In this document: piece by piece, positions 1-12,400 of the stretch
How positions within the stretch are numbered: position 1 is the stretch's first letter
How the letters are laid out: each line of letters begins with the position of its first letter
Source of the DNA: Chlorops oryzae
Taxonomy: Eukaryota; Arthropoda; Insecta; Diptera; Chloropidae
DNA length: 64,000 nt
Assembly (NCBI GenBank): GCA_020466095.1
Contig: CM035808.1
Location: forward strand, 29,338,959-29,402,958
Reading direction: 5' to 3'
Position numbers and translations under genes: made by a program
The notes under the pieces: generated by a model
The model's input: only the letters and a program-made list of their open reading frames with translations
Told to the model about the DNA's origin: nothing
Database searches by the model: none

Positions 1-949
1 AGGGCAATTTTCATTTTTTTTTTTTTGTCGAACAAAACGATCCACCTTAGTGTACAGGAATTTCGGCGCCTTTGGAAATCAAGCTTTATTCTAGGCACTT
101 TATCTGTTGCTCGAAGTCCAGCCAAGCATTTCGCACGTTCGGGGATAATGATGCCCATTGTGTTAGTGATGGCAATTTAGTTTGGCGATCAATGAGTACC
201 TAGTGTCACAGTACATACATACTTATCGCAAAAAAGAAAATTTTTCAATAAAAGTTTAAAGGTTGAACGTTAATGCTCACATTTAATCGCAAATTGAGGG
301 AGATCGGCTTTATTTGAAACTAGTTAACTAGTTCGGGTGCAATTGGAGAGTAGTCGGAATATAAATATGCATAAATGGTCCTGCACTAAGCCGGTGGCCT
401 TTGAAGTATTGAAGATTGCGAATTGATATTCGCAGTCCTTTTGAATTTAATAAAAACATATATATATTTGAGCAATCAAAAAAATCGAGCCCCCAACGTT
501 ATAGCTTGCTGTCAATGTAATTGTGTTGAATTGTGTCACATTGCATTGCTCCATGATGTGCATAATTCTCAACAGGTTTAAAAGATTTAACTTTCTATAT
601 ATATTTATCCTCAGAATATTCGGGGACGTTGCAAAATTTGTGTGAATGTGAACAAATTGACGAAGTACAGTGAAACCAGCAACAATTATCGAGGAGGAAT
701 ATTTTTTGAATTTATGTTTACTCTTTAGGGTATTTGTTTTACAATGAATTTTTTACCAATTCAGGTGATGCGCAATTCAACGACCTCCCTTTTGATTTTG
801 CCTCTCCATGTATATAGATATTCATGGGTTACCTACTAACAAAGCAATATGATTTTTACGCAGATGATTATATGTTATTTTGCGTTTTAATTATAAAATT
901 ATGAATAGATAACGTTAACGGATTTTAATGATTATAGTCTCAAAAATTT
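1..949. other. AT-rich intergenic DNA, no gene seen
   Basis: No open frame with recognisable protein similarity and no splice-bounded exon was found. The stretch is AT-rich with short A/T runs and one TATATATAT run near 470. It may be the edge of the repeat-derived block that follows. Confidence 0.6.
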
Positions 950-2010
950 TTTTATACTTTGTGGTCTTCGGCACCAAAATCGAACATTTTATTTTTCGAT
1001 ACCATACCCATTTTTCGACCTGTTAAAAGAAGGAACCCAAAACTCAGTTCTACAAAAATGGTAGTAATTTTTACAGATAACACTAGTTTACAAAATTTAA
1101 AAAAATAAATGTACAGTTGATCCCGCTCCACTTTTTTCATAGATTTTGGGTCCCTGAATCCGAAAACCTCATCGAAAATTTTTTGAATGGATTGGTTTTT
1201 GAGATATGACCATTTGAAATTTTGGCTCTTTTTTTTCAAAAGTACTTTCATTTGATGGATCATATCTCGAGATAGAAACAAACTACCTAGTTAAATGATG
1301 TACTAACTTAAAGAATATAAAATTCTAAATCAAAATATGTCCATTTTTTATGATATTATGGTACAGTGTCAATGTAACATAAGCCAAAATTTCAAAAAAA
1401 TATTTTTTTCTATTCAAAATTAAGAAAAAAATATCATGTTTAAATTTAAAAAAAATACAAATCCTAAGACTGTATTTTTTTTGAAAAACCACACGTATAA
1501 AATGAACCCTTGTGAAGAAAACGTGATACCAACGAATAAAATCTATGGGTTAATATTGAAGTTATGACCATTTATGTGAAACTTTCAAAGTGCTTCTTTC
1601 GTTTACACCAAAGAGTATGCTTTAACATTTTTAAAATTATGAAAGTCTCTTTATTTATTTTACTCAATAAAGTATGCTTTACATTTTTTAAGCTATCAAA
1701 ATCAATGAAGCAAACGAAAATTATAAATAGTTTGATGTTTTCTTTTGTCTTTTGTTCTCTTCGCTATTTGATGCGCGTATAAGAAACCAAATATAATCTC
1801 CCATCATTCTTTCGTTCCAAAATACCTGGTAGCGTCTTTCGATAGTCTTCATTTCTTGATGGAATCTTTCACCATAACAAAAAGTTATTAAATATTCTTC
1901 ATACTAGGCTCGTTTGAAGGCTTATTTTGTATATTTTTCGAATATGCATAGCAAATATTTTAACTCTTTTTCCGGCGGCAACCAAGAGCTTCCAAGCGGA
2001 TGTATCTTTT
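950..2010 (-). pseudogene. Decayed repeat-encoded protein (multi-copy arthropod hypothetical family)
   Basis: Read on the minus strand, about 1764-1880 translates to a stretch containing GERFHQEMKTIERRYQ, followed by WNERMMGDYIWFLIRASN. I recall a similar block (GERFHQD...RYQ..W...MMADYCW) from many multi-copy hypothetical proteins in arthropod genomes, which are probably mobile-element encoded; this is memory, not a search. Stops and frame changes interrupt it upstream (about 1880-2010), so it is a relic. The lower-coordinate part (950-1740) would be its 3' flank. It includes a 109-codon minus-strand open frame (952-1281) rich in Lys and Phe that I do not recognise. There is no sign of terminal repeats. 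Confidence 0.4.
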
Positions 2011-5000
2011 AAAACCCTCAACATTTTGATCTTAAGACGTCCCAGGTCGGCCCAATATAAACCGATTTTGTTGTTTTATGTCTTAAAAGAAAGGTGAATC
2101 TATTCTCTATAGAGTCACATTTCTAGGCCATTTCCCGCAGAATCCAAATCAAAAAAAAATAATCATAAGCCACGGATGGTCACACTAATTCTCATACAAA
2201 ATTTCTTTCATATTTCAGAGCCCTAGCGCGCCCATCAAATCACCTCCGATCGGCGCCAAATTTGAAACCAGTCAGTTTTATTGCCAAATGGAAAGATTTT
2301 CCGCCCGGCGGTTTGAAATCGATCAAAATTTTCAAAATAAGAAACAGTCTAATGTCCATGCTTAGTGCTTTCACGCGTTCTGAATAGCCTAAATATTTAT
2401 AATTTCCCAATCATCGAAAACAACAGTTTTTTTGTCCTTTCAAATCGTTTCCAGACGTCATATTTCACATTAAAATTAATTTAATCGAAATAATAACTTA
2501 AAATGATTCTCAAGATGCTCTTGATTGATTCATAAGCCTGTTGATTGAATGGATTTATGAAATAAATGAGACGCCATCGAAGAAAAGAATCCATCGGTTC
2601 CACTTACTTTCGAATGGCTCTGTCACTTGTTGCATCAAAATAATATAAATCACCTTGCTGTCCGTGTCCGCAGCCATCATGGGTAGCTAGCAGTTCAATC
2701 ACAAAAAATCAATACAAAATAAAATTGTATAAATTGATTTAAAACTTTTTATGATCTTGTTCCTTTTTCTCCTTATTTCTTCTCTCTAAACTTTTGCGGA
2801 AAGTTTCTCAACGCATTGTTAAGTTTTCAGCAACTAAAGTCCTTCTTCTACTTGTTCTTATTCGCCGCCGCCATGCGGAGGGAACTCAACTAACCGCAAC
2901 ATAATTCATCAATTGATTGGGACTGTTCGGTTTCTCCTTATTCATCGGTTCCGTTTCGATTTCGAGCGAACCCAACAAACCGTAATAAATTTCCACCAAT
3001 AAAGAATTTAATTTACAACACAAATTTGTGTTCGTAATTGAAAAACCCAATTTCGAAGGTGTCGCAAAAACTACACACAGATTCAAGTGTGTTTACATGA
3101 GTATTTACCAAAAAGAAAAAGAAAAAAAAAACCTTTAATAGACGAAAAGATACTCTTTTTCTTATCATTTCTTTTTCGCTTTTACACATTTTCTCGTTTG
3201 CTCGACTCGTATGTATGTATACATATATGTGCGCTCATATGTAGTGAAGCATGTTCATGTGAAAAATATTACACCGAAAAGTTTCGCTTGGCTTGGCTCA
3301 ACCCAAATTAGTAGGATAACGTGCTCCCTCGTCTGTGTATTGGGTCTAAAGTGAAAGTTTCTCCTTGCAACAATGTTTGCGTCTATGCTTGATCAAATTT
3401 GTTGCCTTTTCCTGTTGCTATTCTCTTGCCCTGCAGCGATTTCAACTCGTCCGATTCCAACCTCTCGGATGTCTGAAAAAGATGACCATGTTTTCGCATA
3501 CTCAGAATTAGGTACGACAACAAAAAATGCTTTTGTCACCCTGTCATGATACCGGGCCAGTATTTCGGTTTAACTTTTTCCCGGAAGTCCTTTAAAAAAA
3601 GATTTGCACGAGGAAAATCTTTTGGAAAATGTTAAGGCGACCAAAATTTTTGCTCTCAAAAGAACGAATTATGGCCTCGTTTTGAGGTATGCGGCTTGAA
3701 TGTATACACCCTTAAAACTGGCAACAATGCTTCTGCGTCTCTAGCTCAGATAGTGCCACAATGTCGATGAAGCTACATACATACATACATCTATGTTAAG
3801 TAAATTAAACATTATTTTCTTACTTTATTCTGGCATTGGTTTTGACTCTTTTTGTTTCTCTATATTCGTTGACATATAAAAGTTTTCTCGATTTCGATAA
3901 AAGCCTTACAACAACTTACTAGGCTGTCCACATTACAACTAGTCTCTTTTGGCCGACACCCGGACTAGCTGCGATGTCCTTTTTTTATAAACTCTCGAAC
4001 ACACAAACAATCACGCTCTCTTACTGGCAAACTTTTATATGCACTCGTGAAGTGAAAATTCGTTGCTGGGAAAAGTTTATAAAGTTTTTCATGCCACTAT
4101 CTTGCAATAAAAGTGCGGGTGCTGAATTTGTTTCACTGGTTTTTATTCTTCTTCGCAGTGCCAAGATAAATTTCAGGGTCTCGTTTTTAAATTTCTACTT
4201 TTTCATGCTACTTGGCTTTTCTATTATTTTCCTTATTCTTTTCATTTTTTCCCTTTTTTTTATTTATTTTTACAAGTTCCTTTTTTAATTTGGGATTAAG
4301 ATGAAAGTTTTTAAAAGTCAAAGTCGACTTAAAAGTTTATTTCCTTTCTTAGAAAAACACGGACAGAATACAAGAAAATAAGAACTAAAAACATTTTAAT
4401 GAATAGGTAAGTGCTTATTTCAACAGAACGTAGTTTAAGGACTCAAACAATTTTTGTTTTTCTTTTTATTTTCTTTATTTTATTTCCCTTTTTATAATAC
4501 GCATTTAAATCAATTAGAAACTAATGCCGGTCTTATAGTTCCAGCCTGGGTTAAAGCAGACCCATTATGGCTTGGCGATTCGAAATTATTTCTTGCAGAC
4601 AAGAAAATAGGTAGATGTGTGGAATATTTTGGAGGACATAATTCTCAAACGCTTTATGATTTCTTTCACGTACTTATAATGAATGCGAGTGAATATTCAA
4701 CTACTCACAACCAGTGTTCATATAGGAACGTGGTAAAGTGTGACAGAAATACTAGTTGAACTCTGAGAAGGAGATGTTTGGCATAATCATTTAGTTATTT
4801 TATTCCTTAAACATAAAAGTACTTATAGTCCTTAGGAAGAAGAATCTACAGACTTGAAATTGAAAATTAACCATGAAGCGTATGAATTTATTTATGATAG
4901 CTAAGGTAATAGAATTGCTTGAGTTAAAGGAGTAGTGCGCTAGTATGTGGAACAAACAAGGAGTAACAGCGCTAGTAATGAGATGCTTACTGGTGTTTGA

Positions 5001-6110
5001 AAATAGCTGCTATGCCGATTGGAATCTAGTATAAATCCTGCATAAGACAATGAAAAATATATTTATAAATCCTTCAATAAATTTCATGTGAAAATCAAAT
5101 GAATTACTTAACATAAAAAAAAGATAGAATTAAGTCTCTACTATGGCCATTATGCTCTGCCTTAAGTATAAAAGCGCGCTTTTGTTTCTTCATTGAATCC
5201 AAATTTATAAGCCCCAATATTTATCGAAGTTTCTTATTACTTTAGTTGTCAGTCGATATTTTGTGCTATAAAAGCAAAAAAAACTAAGCCCCATAAATAT
5301 GTTTGAATCTGATTCTTATCTTTTTATTGCCCCTCCGACACCATTACAGAGAGCTATTAAATCCATAGAGATTTGATATTTTGTATACAAGAAGCATTCG
5401 GCCAACATAATTCATTGTAATGTTAAGTCTTTCGATTGGATTGCGGTTATATTTTCGAAAGACATCTCAAAATGCCTTCTAATGAATTTATCAGTATTCC
5501 TTATGCAACAATAGTCACGTATCCCACATAAATCTTTCGGAAATTCTCCTCTGATCATAAACTAATATTTTGCCATTCGAAGAGAAAAACGAATTTCATG
5601 CCAGCATTTTCAATTATGCAGTTCAAATTATGAAAATAAATACTTAAGGAAAATAAGCGGAAAATAACTATTAATATCGCCCTACGTTTCAATGAAATCA
5701 ATAACATTAAACTGGATAAGCCAAGGGCGAGGGAATGAGCGGCGAAATGCTTTTAAATTGGATTCAATTAAGACCTGCACTAAGATTAATTGATTTAATT
5801 TTGAAGCATGTGTGCCACAACATGTGCAAGTAATCCATATCGTTATCGATAGATAAACATAGGAAACTGCTATAAGGATTATTCAAGGTACTTTGAACTT
5901 TGCGGTGGAAACGCTTAGAAATCTATACGAAGTTGAAGCAATTCAAAGCGTTAAAAAATATTCGATTTTACCCTGATTAAGGAATCAGTTCAGAAAATGC
6001 ATATTAGAAATCTTAGTCTAAGAACTCGACGTATGAGCAATTATTTCAAAAAATTTCATCAGTCCGTAACATTACGGATACGTCTTATTTAAAAAAGGGT
6101 GATATTTTCA
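2011..6110. other. Intergenic DNA without a supported gene
   Basis: Mostly AT-rich unique-looking sequence with a TACATACATACATAC run near 3776-3791. A plus-strand open frame of 101 codons at 4454-4759 has mixed composition after a Phe-rich start and no family I recognise. No start context, splice pair or neighbour supports it as a gene. Other open frames here are short and low-complexity. Confidence 0.5.
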
Positions 6111-7545
6111 TACGTAGGATGAGGAAGAGAGAGGGAGAAAAAGGGTGAGAATGGGTGAGAATAGGTGACAAAGGGAAAGAAAGACGGATGAGAAGGGAGA
6201 GAAGAGGGAGAAGGGAGGGAGAGGGAGATGTAGGGAAGAGGATGGAGAGAGGAGAGAGAGGAGAGAGAGAGAGAGGGAGAGGAGGGAAGAGAGAGGGAAG
6301 AGGAGTGAGAGGATGGAGAGGAGGGAGGAGAGAGGGAGGGAGGAGAGGAGGGAAAGAGGGAGAGGGAGGGAGAGGAAGGAGGAGAGAGAGGAGGAGAGAG
6401 GGAAGAGGAGGAGGAGAGAGAGGAGAGAGAGGGAGAGAGAGGAGGAGAGAGAGGAAGAGGGAGAGAGAGAGAGAGAGCGAAGAGAGAGGCAGAGAGAGGA
6501 AGCGAGAGGAAGAGAGAGGAAGAGAGAGGAAGAGAGAGGAAGAGAGAGGAAGAGAGAGGAAGAGAGAGGAAGAGAGAGGAAGAGAGAGGAAGAGAGAGGA
6601 AGAGAGAGGAAGAGAGAGGAAGAGAGAGGAAGAGAGAGGAAGAGAGAGGAAGAGAGAGGAAGAGAGAGGAAGAGAGAGGAAGAGAGAGGAAGAGAGAGGA
6701 AGAGAGAGGAAGAGAGAGGAAGAGAGAGGAAGAGAGAGGAAGAGAGAGGAAGAGAGAGGAAGAGAGAGGAAGAGAGAGGAAGAGAGAGGAGAGAGAGAGA
6801 GAGAGAAGAGAGAGGAAGAGAGAGGAAGAGAGAGGAAGAGAGGAAGAGAGAGGAAGAGAGGGAAGAGAGAGGAAGAGAGAGGAAGGAGAGAGAGAGAGGA
6901 AGAGAGAGAGGAGAAAGAGAGGGAGAGAGGAGGAGAGAAGAGAGAGGAGAGAGAAGAGCGAGAAAGAGAGAGCGAGAGAAGAGAAAGAGGGAGCGAGAAG
7001 AGAAAGAGGAGAGCGAGAAGAGAAAGAGGGAGGAGAGGAAGAGAGAGGGGCGGAGAGGAGGAGAGGAGGCGGGAGAGGGAGAGGGAGGAGAGGAGTAGAG
7101 CGAGGTAGAGGGAGGCGGTAGAGGAGGAGGAAGAGTAGAGGGAGAGGTAGAGGGAGAGCGAGGGAGAGGGAGCGAGAGGCGAGGGAGAGCGAGAGCGAGG
7201 AGAGGAGGCGAGGGAGGGAGGGAGAGGAGCGAGAGGAGAGAGGGAGCGAGAGGGAGGGAGAGGAGTGGAGAGCGAGTAGATGGTAGGGAGGAGCGGGAGG
7301 AGAGAGGAGAGGACGGCAAGGGAGGCGAGAGCGAGGAGAGGAGAGGGAGGCGAGGAGGAGAGGGAGGGAGAGGAGGGAGAGGGAGCGGAGAGGAGCGAGA
7401 GAGGAGGGAGAGAGAGCGAGAGAGGAGGGAGAGGAGAGCGAGAGAGCGAGGAGCGAGAGCGAGAGAGGAGGGATAGTGGGCTGGGGAGAGTGGGAGAGAC
7501 TGAGAGAGAGGATGAGCAAGTGAGAGAGACTGTGTGAGGGATAGT
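6111..7545. repeat. 1.4-kb polypurine (GA-rich) minisatellite
   Basis: The plus strand is almost pure A/G for about 1.4 kb. At its core, 6511-6790 is 28 consecutive copies of the 10-mer AGAGAGAGGA, apparently perfect. The flanks are degenerate GAG/GGA arrays with rising GC content to the right (GGCGAGGGAG types). Long open frames on both strands here (Arg/Glu-rich forward, Ser/Leu/Pro-rich reverse) are by-products of a repeat that lacks stop codons. The strict purine asymmetry could favour triplex or slipped structures. It lies about 2 kb upstream of the Ras-like gene. Confidence 0.95.
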
Positions 7546-9493
7546 GTACAGTGTTAAGGGAAAGAAGCACAAGGTAAGGGAACAAAAAACAAGGGACAAT
7601 GCCTTAAATTACTTAACTTGGTTTTCTTAAAACCTTCAATTATTGCCTTTTGATACAACAATTTCTTCTTACGCGGTACAAAGTTCGCAGAATCAGCTAG
7701 TATAAATGTAAAGAAATATTGCGAGTCATAAATGGCTTATTCAGTATATGACATCCAGTACATACTGATCGACCACCGCAGAAAAGGAAACGCCATCATT
7801 TAGGACTTTCCTACTCTAAATAAGGACTCATATATGACTACTTCTCGAATTGTAATGGTTCTTAGGTAGTCACAGCCTATAAAACTTGTATAGGGCTATT
7901 CCAAGATATTTTATAGTGAATTTCTTTTTTGTGAGTTACCATACTTTTGACACAAATGCCTTCCATTTTCTTCCACCAGTCTCAAAAAGGTCTCATAAAT
8001 TATTCGCTTACGCTGCGTAGGATTTGAGATGAAATAGTTTTAAAAATCCATTTGATATTATTAAAACATATATTATTAAAAGTTTTTGGGTTAGAACTCT
8101 TCAAAGGAAGCTTGTAAGCTTCATGTTTATAAAAGGCTGCAAAAAAAAACAACATGCAAACCAGAAGAGAGGAGAGAATTTCCTCTAAGTGAAAAGTATT
8201 TCAGAGATATTAATGGGCAACTTCATTTGCTGAAGTGCTTTGAATTATCTGAAAATCCTAATTGATGTTAAGCATTTTTTTGAGATAGCCTTAGTCATGA
8301 CAAAAGAACGTTTAGTTTGTATAGAGTTCCTGTAGAAAGGCATCATTTCTTCGCGATCTTCAATGGTATTTGGCAGGAGTTCAAAAAAACGCATTTGAAA
8401 AATCCTCAACGCTAATGAGCTTTCAGGACTTTCTTCTATACAAATGTATATAATTATAAATTCATTTACTGAGCGAGAACATTAAGTGAGAATTGCCCAA
8501 GTACATTTGTCGCAATTAAAATTGTTGCAAACACAATTACGCCTCAAGAGCGATGAAATTTAATGAAACCGAAATAAAACACAAACAACAAAGCAACAAA
8601 GCAACAAAACAAAACGAAAGGACGATCTTAGAACGCTCTAAAAGCGCTCGGCGAGCACGAAAGCAACCATAAATTTCGATTCCCATGGTACTTAAGTACA
8701 TGCAGACACAAGATTTGCTGCTAAAGCACTCAGTGTACCTGTGCACAGCATGTCGTATAAGTAATTTTCATTAAACGTTCCAAAGAGAAACACCAACAAC
8801 AACAAGAACAAAAATAAACATCGCCGAAAGCATGTCAGCGGAGTCCGAATAAACGTTACAGAAATTACTGTTAAATATGGCTTCGTAACGATTTTGAACC
8901 AACTCCAATGAACGAGCGAATTGGGACTCTTCTTGTCTCGTCCTTTTTTTTTTTTTTTTTGTTGATTTTTTCTCTTTTTCGTTTGTGGTAGACTCTTATT
9001 AAATTTCACCAAAATTAATACCCGAAAAATTACAGGAACGTGAAAAAAAGCAACTGATTTATGATCACCAGAGACCAAAAAAAAAATATATATATATATA
9101 AAAAAAACACACTTGGGTTTCCTTGTAAGCGAACCACTACGGAGTGATATTCCAAAAGAACACAACTAGAAGAGAAGACAAAACAGAAGACGAAGAGAAA
9201 AGTGGCAAAAGCATTGAACGGAGCTATTGTTGATTGTAATAAAAACTAAGCGCGTGTAAGCCAAGTGCCACGTAATTCTTGGCCCTAACTCATCAGAGGC
9301 ATCATTATTAAGCCACCGTATCCGCCTCATCAGCTTCAGCTTTGACGTCAACTGACTTAACATCGTTGAAGTCCAGCAGCAGGGAACCGCTCCGAACCGA
9401 ACCGAATCTAACGGACCCAAACTGAGCCGAGTGGAAGTAAGATTTTGCAACATCAACGTTTATATTCGATTTTAAGCCAAAACGGACGGCAAT
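7546..9493. other. Upstream region and likely 5' UTR of the Ras-like gene
   Basis: No coding exon is supported. A 157-codon minus-strand open frame at 8692-9165 is low-complexity (Lys, Leu, Phe runs) and looks fortuitous. From about 9160 the composition changes to less AT-rich sequence running up to the start codon at 9494. An in-frame TAA at 9473-9475 closes the reading frame just upstream of that ATG. The transcription start was not located. Confidence 0.5.
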
Positions 9494-12400
9494 ATGCGCG
9501 GCAAGCATCTGCGTAGGCGTTTCAGCTTACAGCCCTCGTTCATGAAGGATGACACGCCGGAGGAGGATAAGCACAAACGCGACAAGTAAGCAAAGCTATT
9601 ATAATGGTTTCATCCATTGTATTCTTTTCAATGTTGTGTTCTTCTTTTTGCCATTTGCCTTTTACGTTTTGCTTTTCCTTTTCCTTTTCTTTTCCTTTTT
9701 CATTTTCATTTTGCTCATCTGTTTTCTTTAACATACTCACTGGCTTGTCACATTGTTTCGAATGTTTTGTTTACCCCTCCCCCATTTCCCCATTATTACA
9801 AATAATTTTCTCTTTCTTTTCTCATTGCGGTTATCGTTGTTGTGCCGGGGTTTTGATTCATCTTGTCTTCTTAGTTTAATATGTTGACGTTGCCATCATT
9901 ATTCAAGAAAAGCCTTCTTCTTTGTAGTTTACTTTCTCCATTTTCTGTGTTTTTTTTTTTTTTTCTTTGTTTTCATAACATTTTCTTTTCGGTTTTTGAT
10001 AAACTCAAATTTTTGATATTTTATTGATTATGTTTGCATTTGAACCCCTCCGTCAACGATGTTTTCCCTTGGGCGAATTTATGTTAAATCATTTGTGGCC
10101 TTGTAGTGAGTTTCCGAAAAGTTGAACCCGAAAGAAAATGTCCTTTGAATAAACTCAGAAAATTTAACATAAAATTTTAATTACTTTTAGGCTGCCCACA
10201 AATTGTGGTTTCAATGGTAGATGGTAGATGTTTTTAAATCGATTGGAGTCGAAAAGGGGATGTGTCCTAATGCAAAATTGATATCAGAGGATGTTTTTGA
10301 ATACAAATCCTTTGATATCTTTAGCTAAGTAAACCCTTCCCAACAGTTCTGCATGCAGGAATCATTCGTGGGGATGCTTTAACTTCATTCATGATCACCA
10401 ACGCCCACTTGCACACGGACTAAGCCTTATAAGTATCTTGTGTAGTTATCATGTCAACACATCCCAAAAAATTTTTGTGTTTTGATCTGGACTTCATAGA
10501 TGTAGACCTTAGACCAGCGGTTACAGTTGCAGTGAACCGCTTCAAAAGTAGGTCGATCGGGTATTTGATAAAAGGGATAGTGTGTTGAGATCTACGATGC
10601 ATAGAAGGTTAACTGTGTGCCCAAGATATGTATTCACAATTAGATCAGGAACCCTCTGGAACCCTCCTAAGCTGGTTTTATATGAGGCCGCGAGCGCCAA
10701 AGACGACCCAAGCAATATGCCCTTTGGCAGTATATAGGCAGTTTCTCTTCTTTGGGCCTCTTATGAGGTTAGCTCTTTTTTTAGGAACCTCGAGTCTCGA
10801 ACAAGGGTTCCTGCATTGTCAATACATATTTTACAAGTTAATTTAGAAAGCTTAGGATGACAGCGGTGCTGCTAGTCCTGAACTGCTTCAGGCAATCCAT
10901 GCAAAGCTTTCACCCGTGAGGAAAATCTGGTTGCTTCCTTCTGTGTTGTGAAAAGTTTTCACTGAAAACTGCAACCAAATTGTATTTCCTTACAAAGCTA
11001 TGGTAACCTTAACCAATCCTTTTGAAGATAACTTGAAGCAAGAAAAATGTTTCTAGCTAACCTTAGAGAGAACTACTGAGGCCTTCCCTGTTGTCAGTCG
11101 AGCCACCACAAAACTAGCGATTTCACCAGCCGGGAGTGAGTCCCTCTCCTATCCCCAACGCAAATGAATTTACCATTTCCATGGTCATCATCTTATACGT
11201 TATATTTAGCCTACCATTTCGCTAACGAATAAAGGCATGTGTTTTCTGCAGTGGGGAAATGTGAACGGATCATTTACTCGGTTGAATAGCACTAGTGTTT
11301 AGGGCATAAAAGAGCGACGAATAAATTTACTAGACTCTCAACCCAGATGGATTACGCGATTTTATGGGGATTGAGCATTCTTAAATTTTTAAATTGAAAA
11401 TATTTTCATATCTTCCATCACTAGGCGTTACTAAAGTAAGATGTAGTGAGTCATGAGGGAATACAAATACTAGCCAACAGTGAGAAAAATTCTTCCTAGA
11501 GTTCTTCTGTAAGCCCGGACTCTATAAACAAGTCCGAAACAGTCCCTCCTACCCAACCGAACGCTAAGATTTGTGTTACTAATTAGGCAAAGAGAAATTC
11601 CTCATCAACGATTATTAAGAGGAAACCATCTGTTTGCCAAATGACTATACTGAGAATAGAATAATTATTCTTTTTTTGTTTGAAAACTGAAGATTTTTCC
11701 CATAAATTCAAAAAAAATTTCTTTGTCTATTTTTCAATAAGAACGTCAGCTTGAATCGAATTTGTGCAAAAAGGAAAAACGACGAACTTCCAAGCATATT
11801 TTTATTGATAGACGGAAGACACTTGACTCATCCCATCATTTAATTCAGCTCTAGACAGGCAATATCTCATTTATTCCATTTGCCAATTTCCCCAAGAAGT
11901 CCATGTCCTTTTCTCGATCAGAAACAGGCACGCGAAGATTTGTCAAAAAATTATTACTCTGCCGAAACAAAAAATCATTCCAAACTTTTGAAAAGCAATT
12001 TTCGAATCAAGTTGAAAAGGTTTTTGTGTATTTTTTTTCTATTTTTTTTTTCAAATGAAGGATTTTTTTAGAACGCCGTCGTACTTTATGTGTATCTGTC
12101 TGTCGTCCCTCGTAAGCTTCATTATTTGCGGACATGAAAAATCACATCAGCATTAATCATTCATGAAAATTTTGGAATAAATTTCGATATAAATTTATGA
12201 ATTTATGAATTTATATACATACACCGAGAGAAAAAGGTAGTTATATTAACTGAAAATGCAGGTTAAAATAACCGAGTTCACCGTTAATTCTTAGCTTATG
12301 TGTAGTAGCGGTCAATTCAACAGTACAAACACAGTCAATAAGGACATAACTACCTGATGGTTGATATAACTGTCTCGCGGTTAAATCAACTGTCACCAGC

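Noticed and set aside
4454..4759. 101-codon plus-strand open frame
   Set aside because: Composition is protein-like after residue 20, but there is no family match from memory, no splice context and no conserved neighbour; left as intergenic.
6085..7599. Several open frames of 260-504 codons on both strands
   Set aside because: They are Ser/Leu/Pro or Arg/Glu/Gly strings produced by a polypurine repeat that contains no stop codons; no non-repeat domain or splice context.
8692..9165. 157-codon minus-strand open frame
   Set aside because: Low-complexity Lys and hydrophobic runs, no recognisable domain, and located in the 5' flank of a well-supported plus-strand gene.
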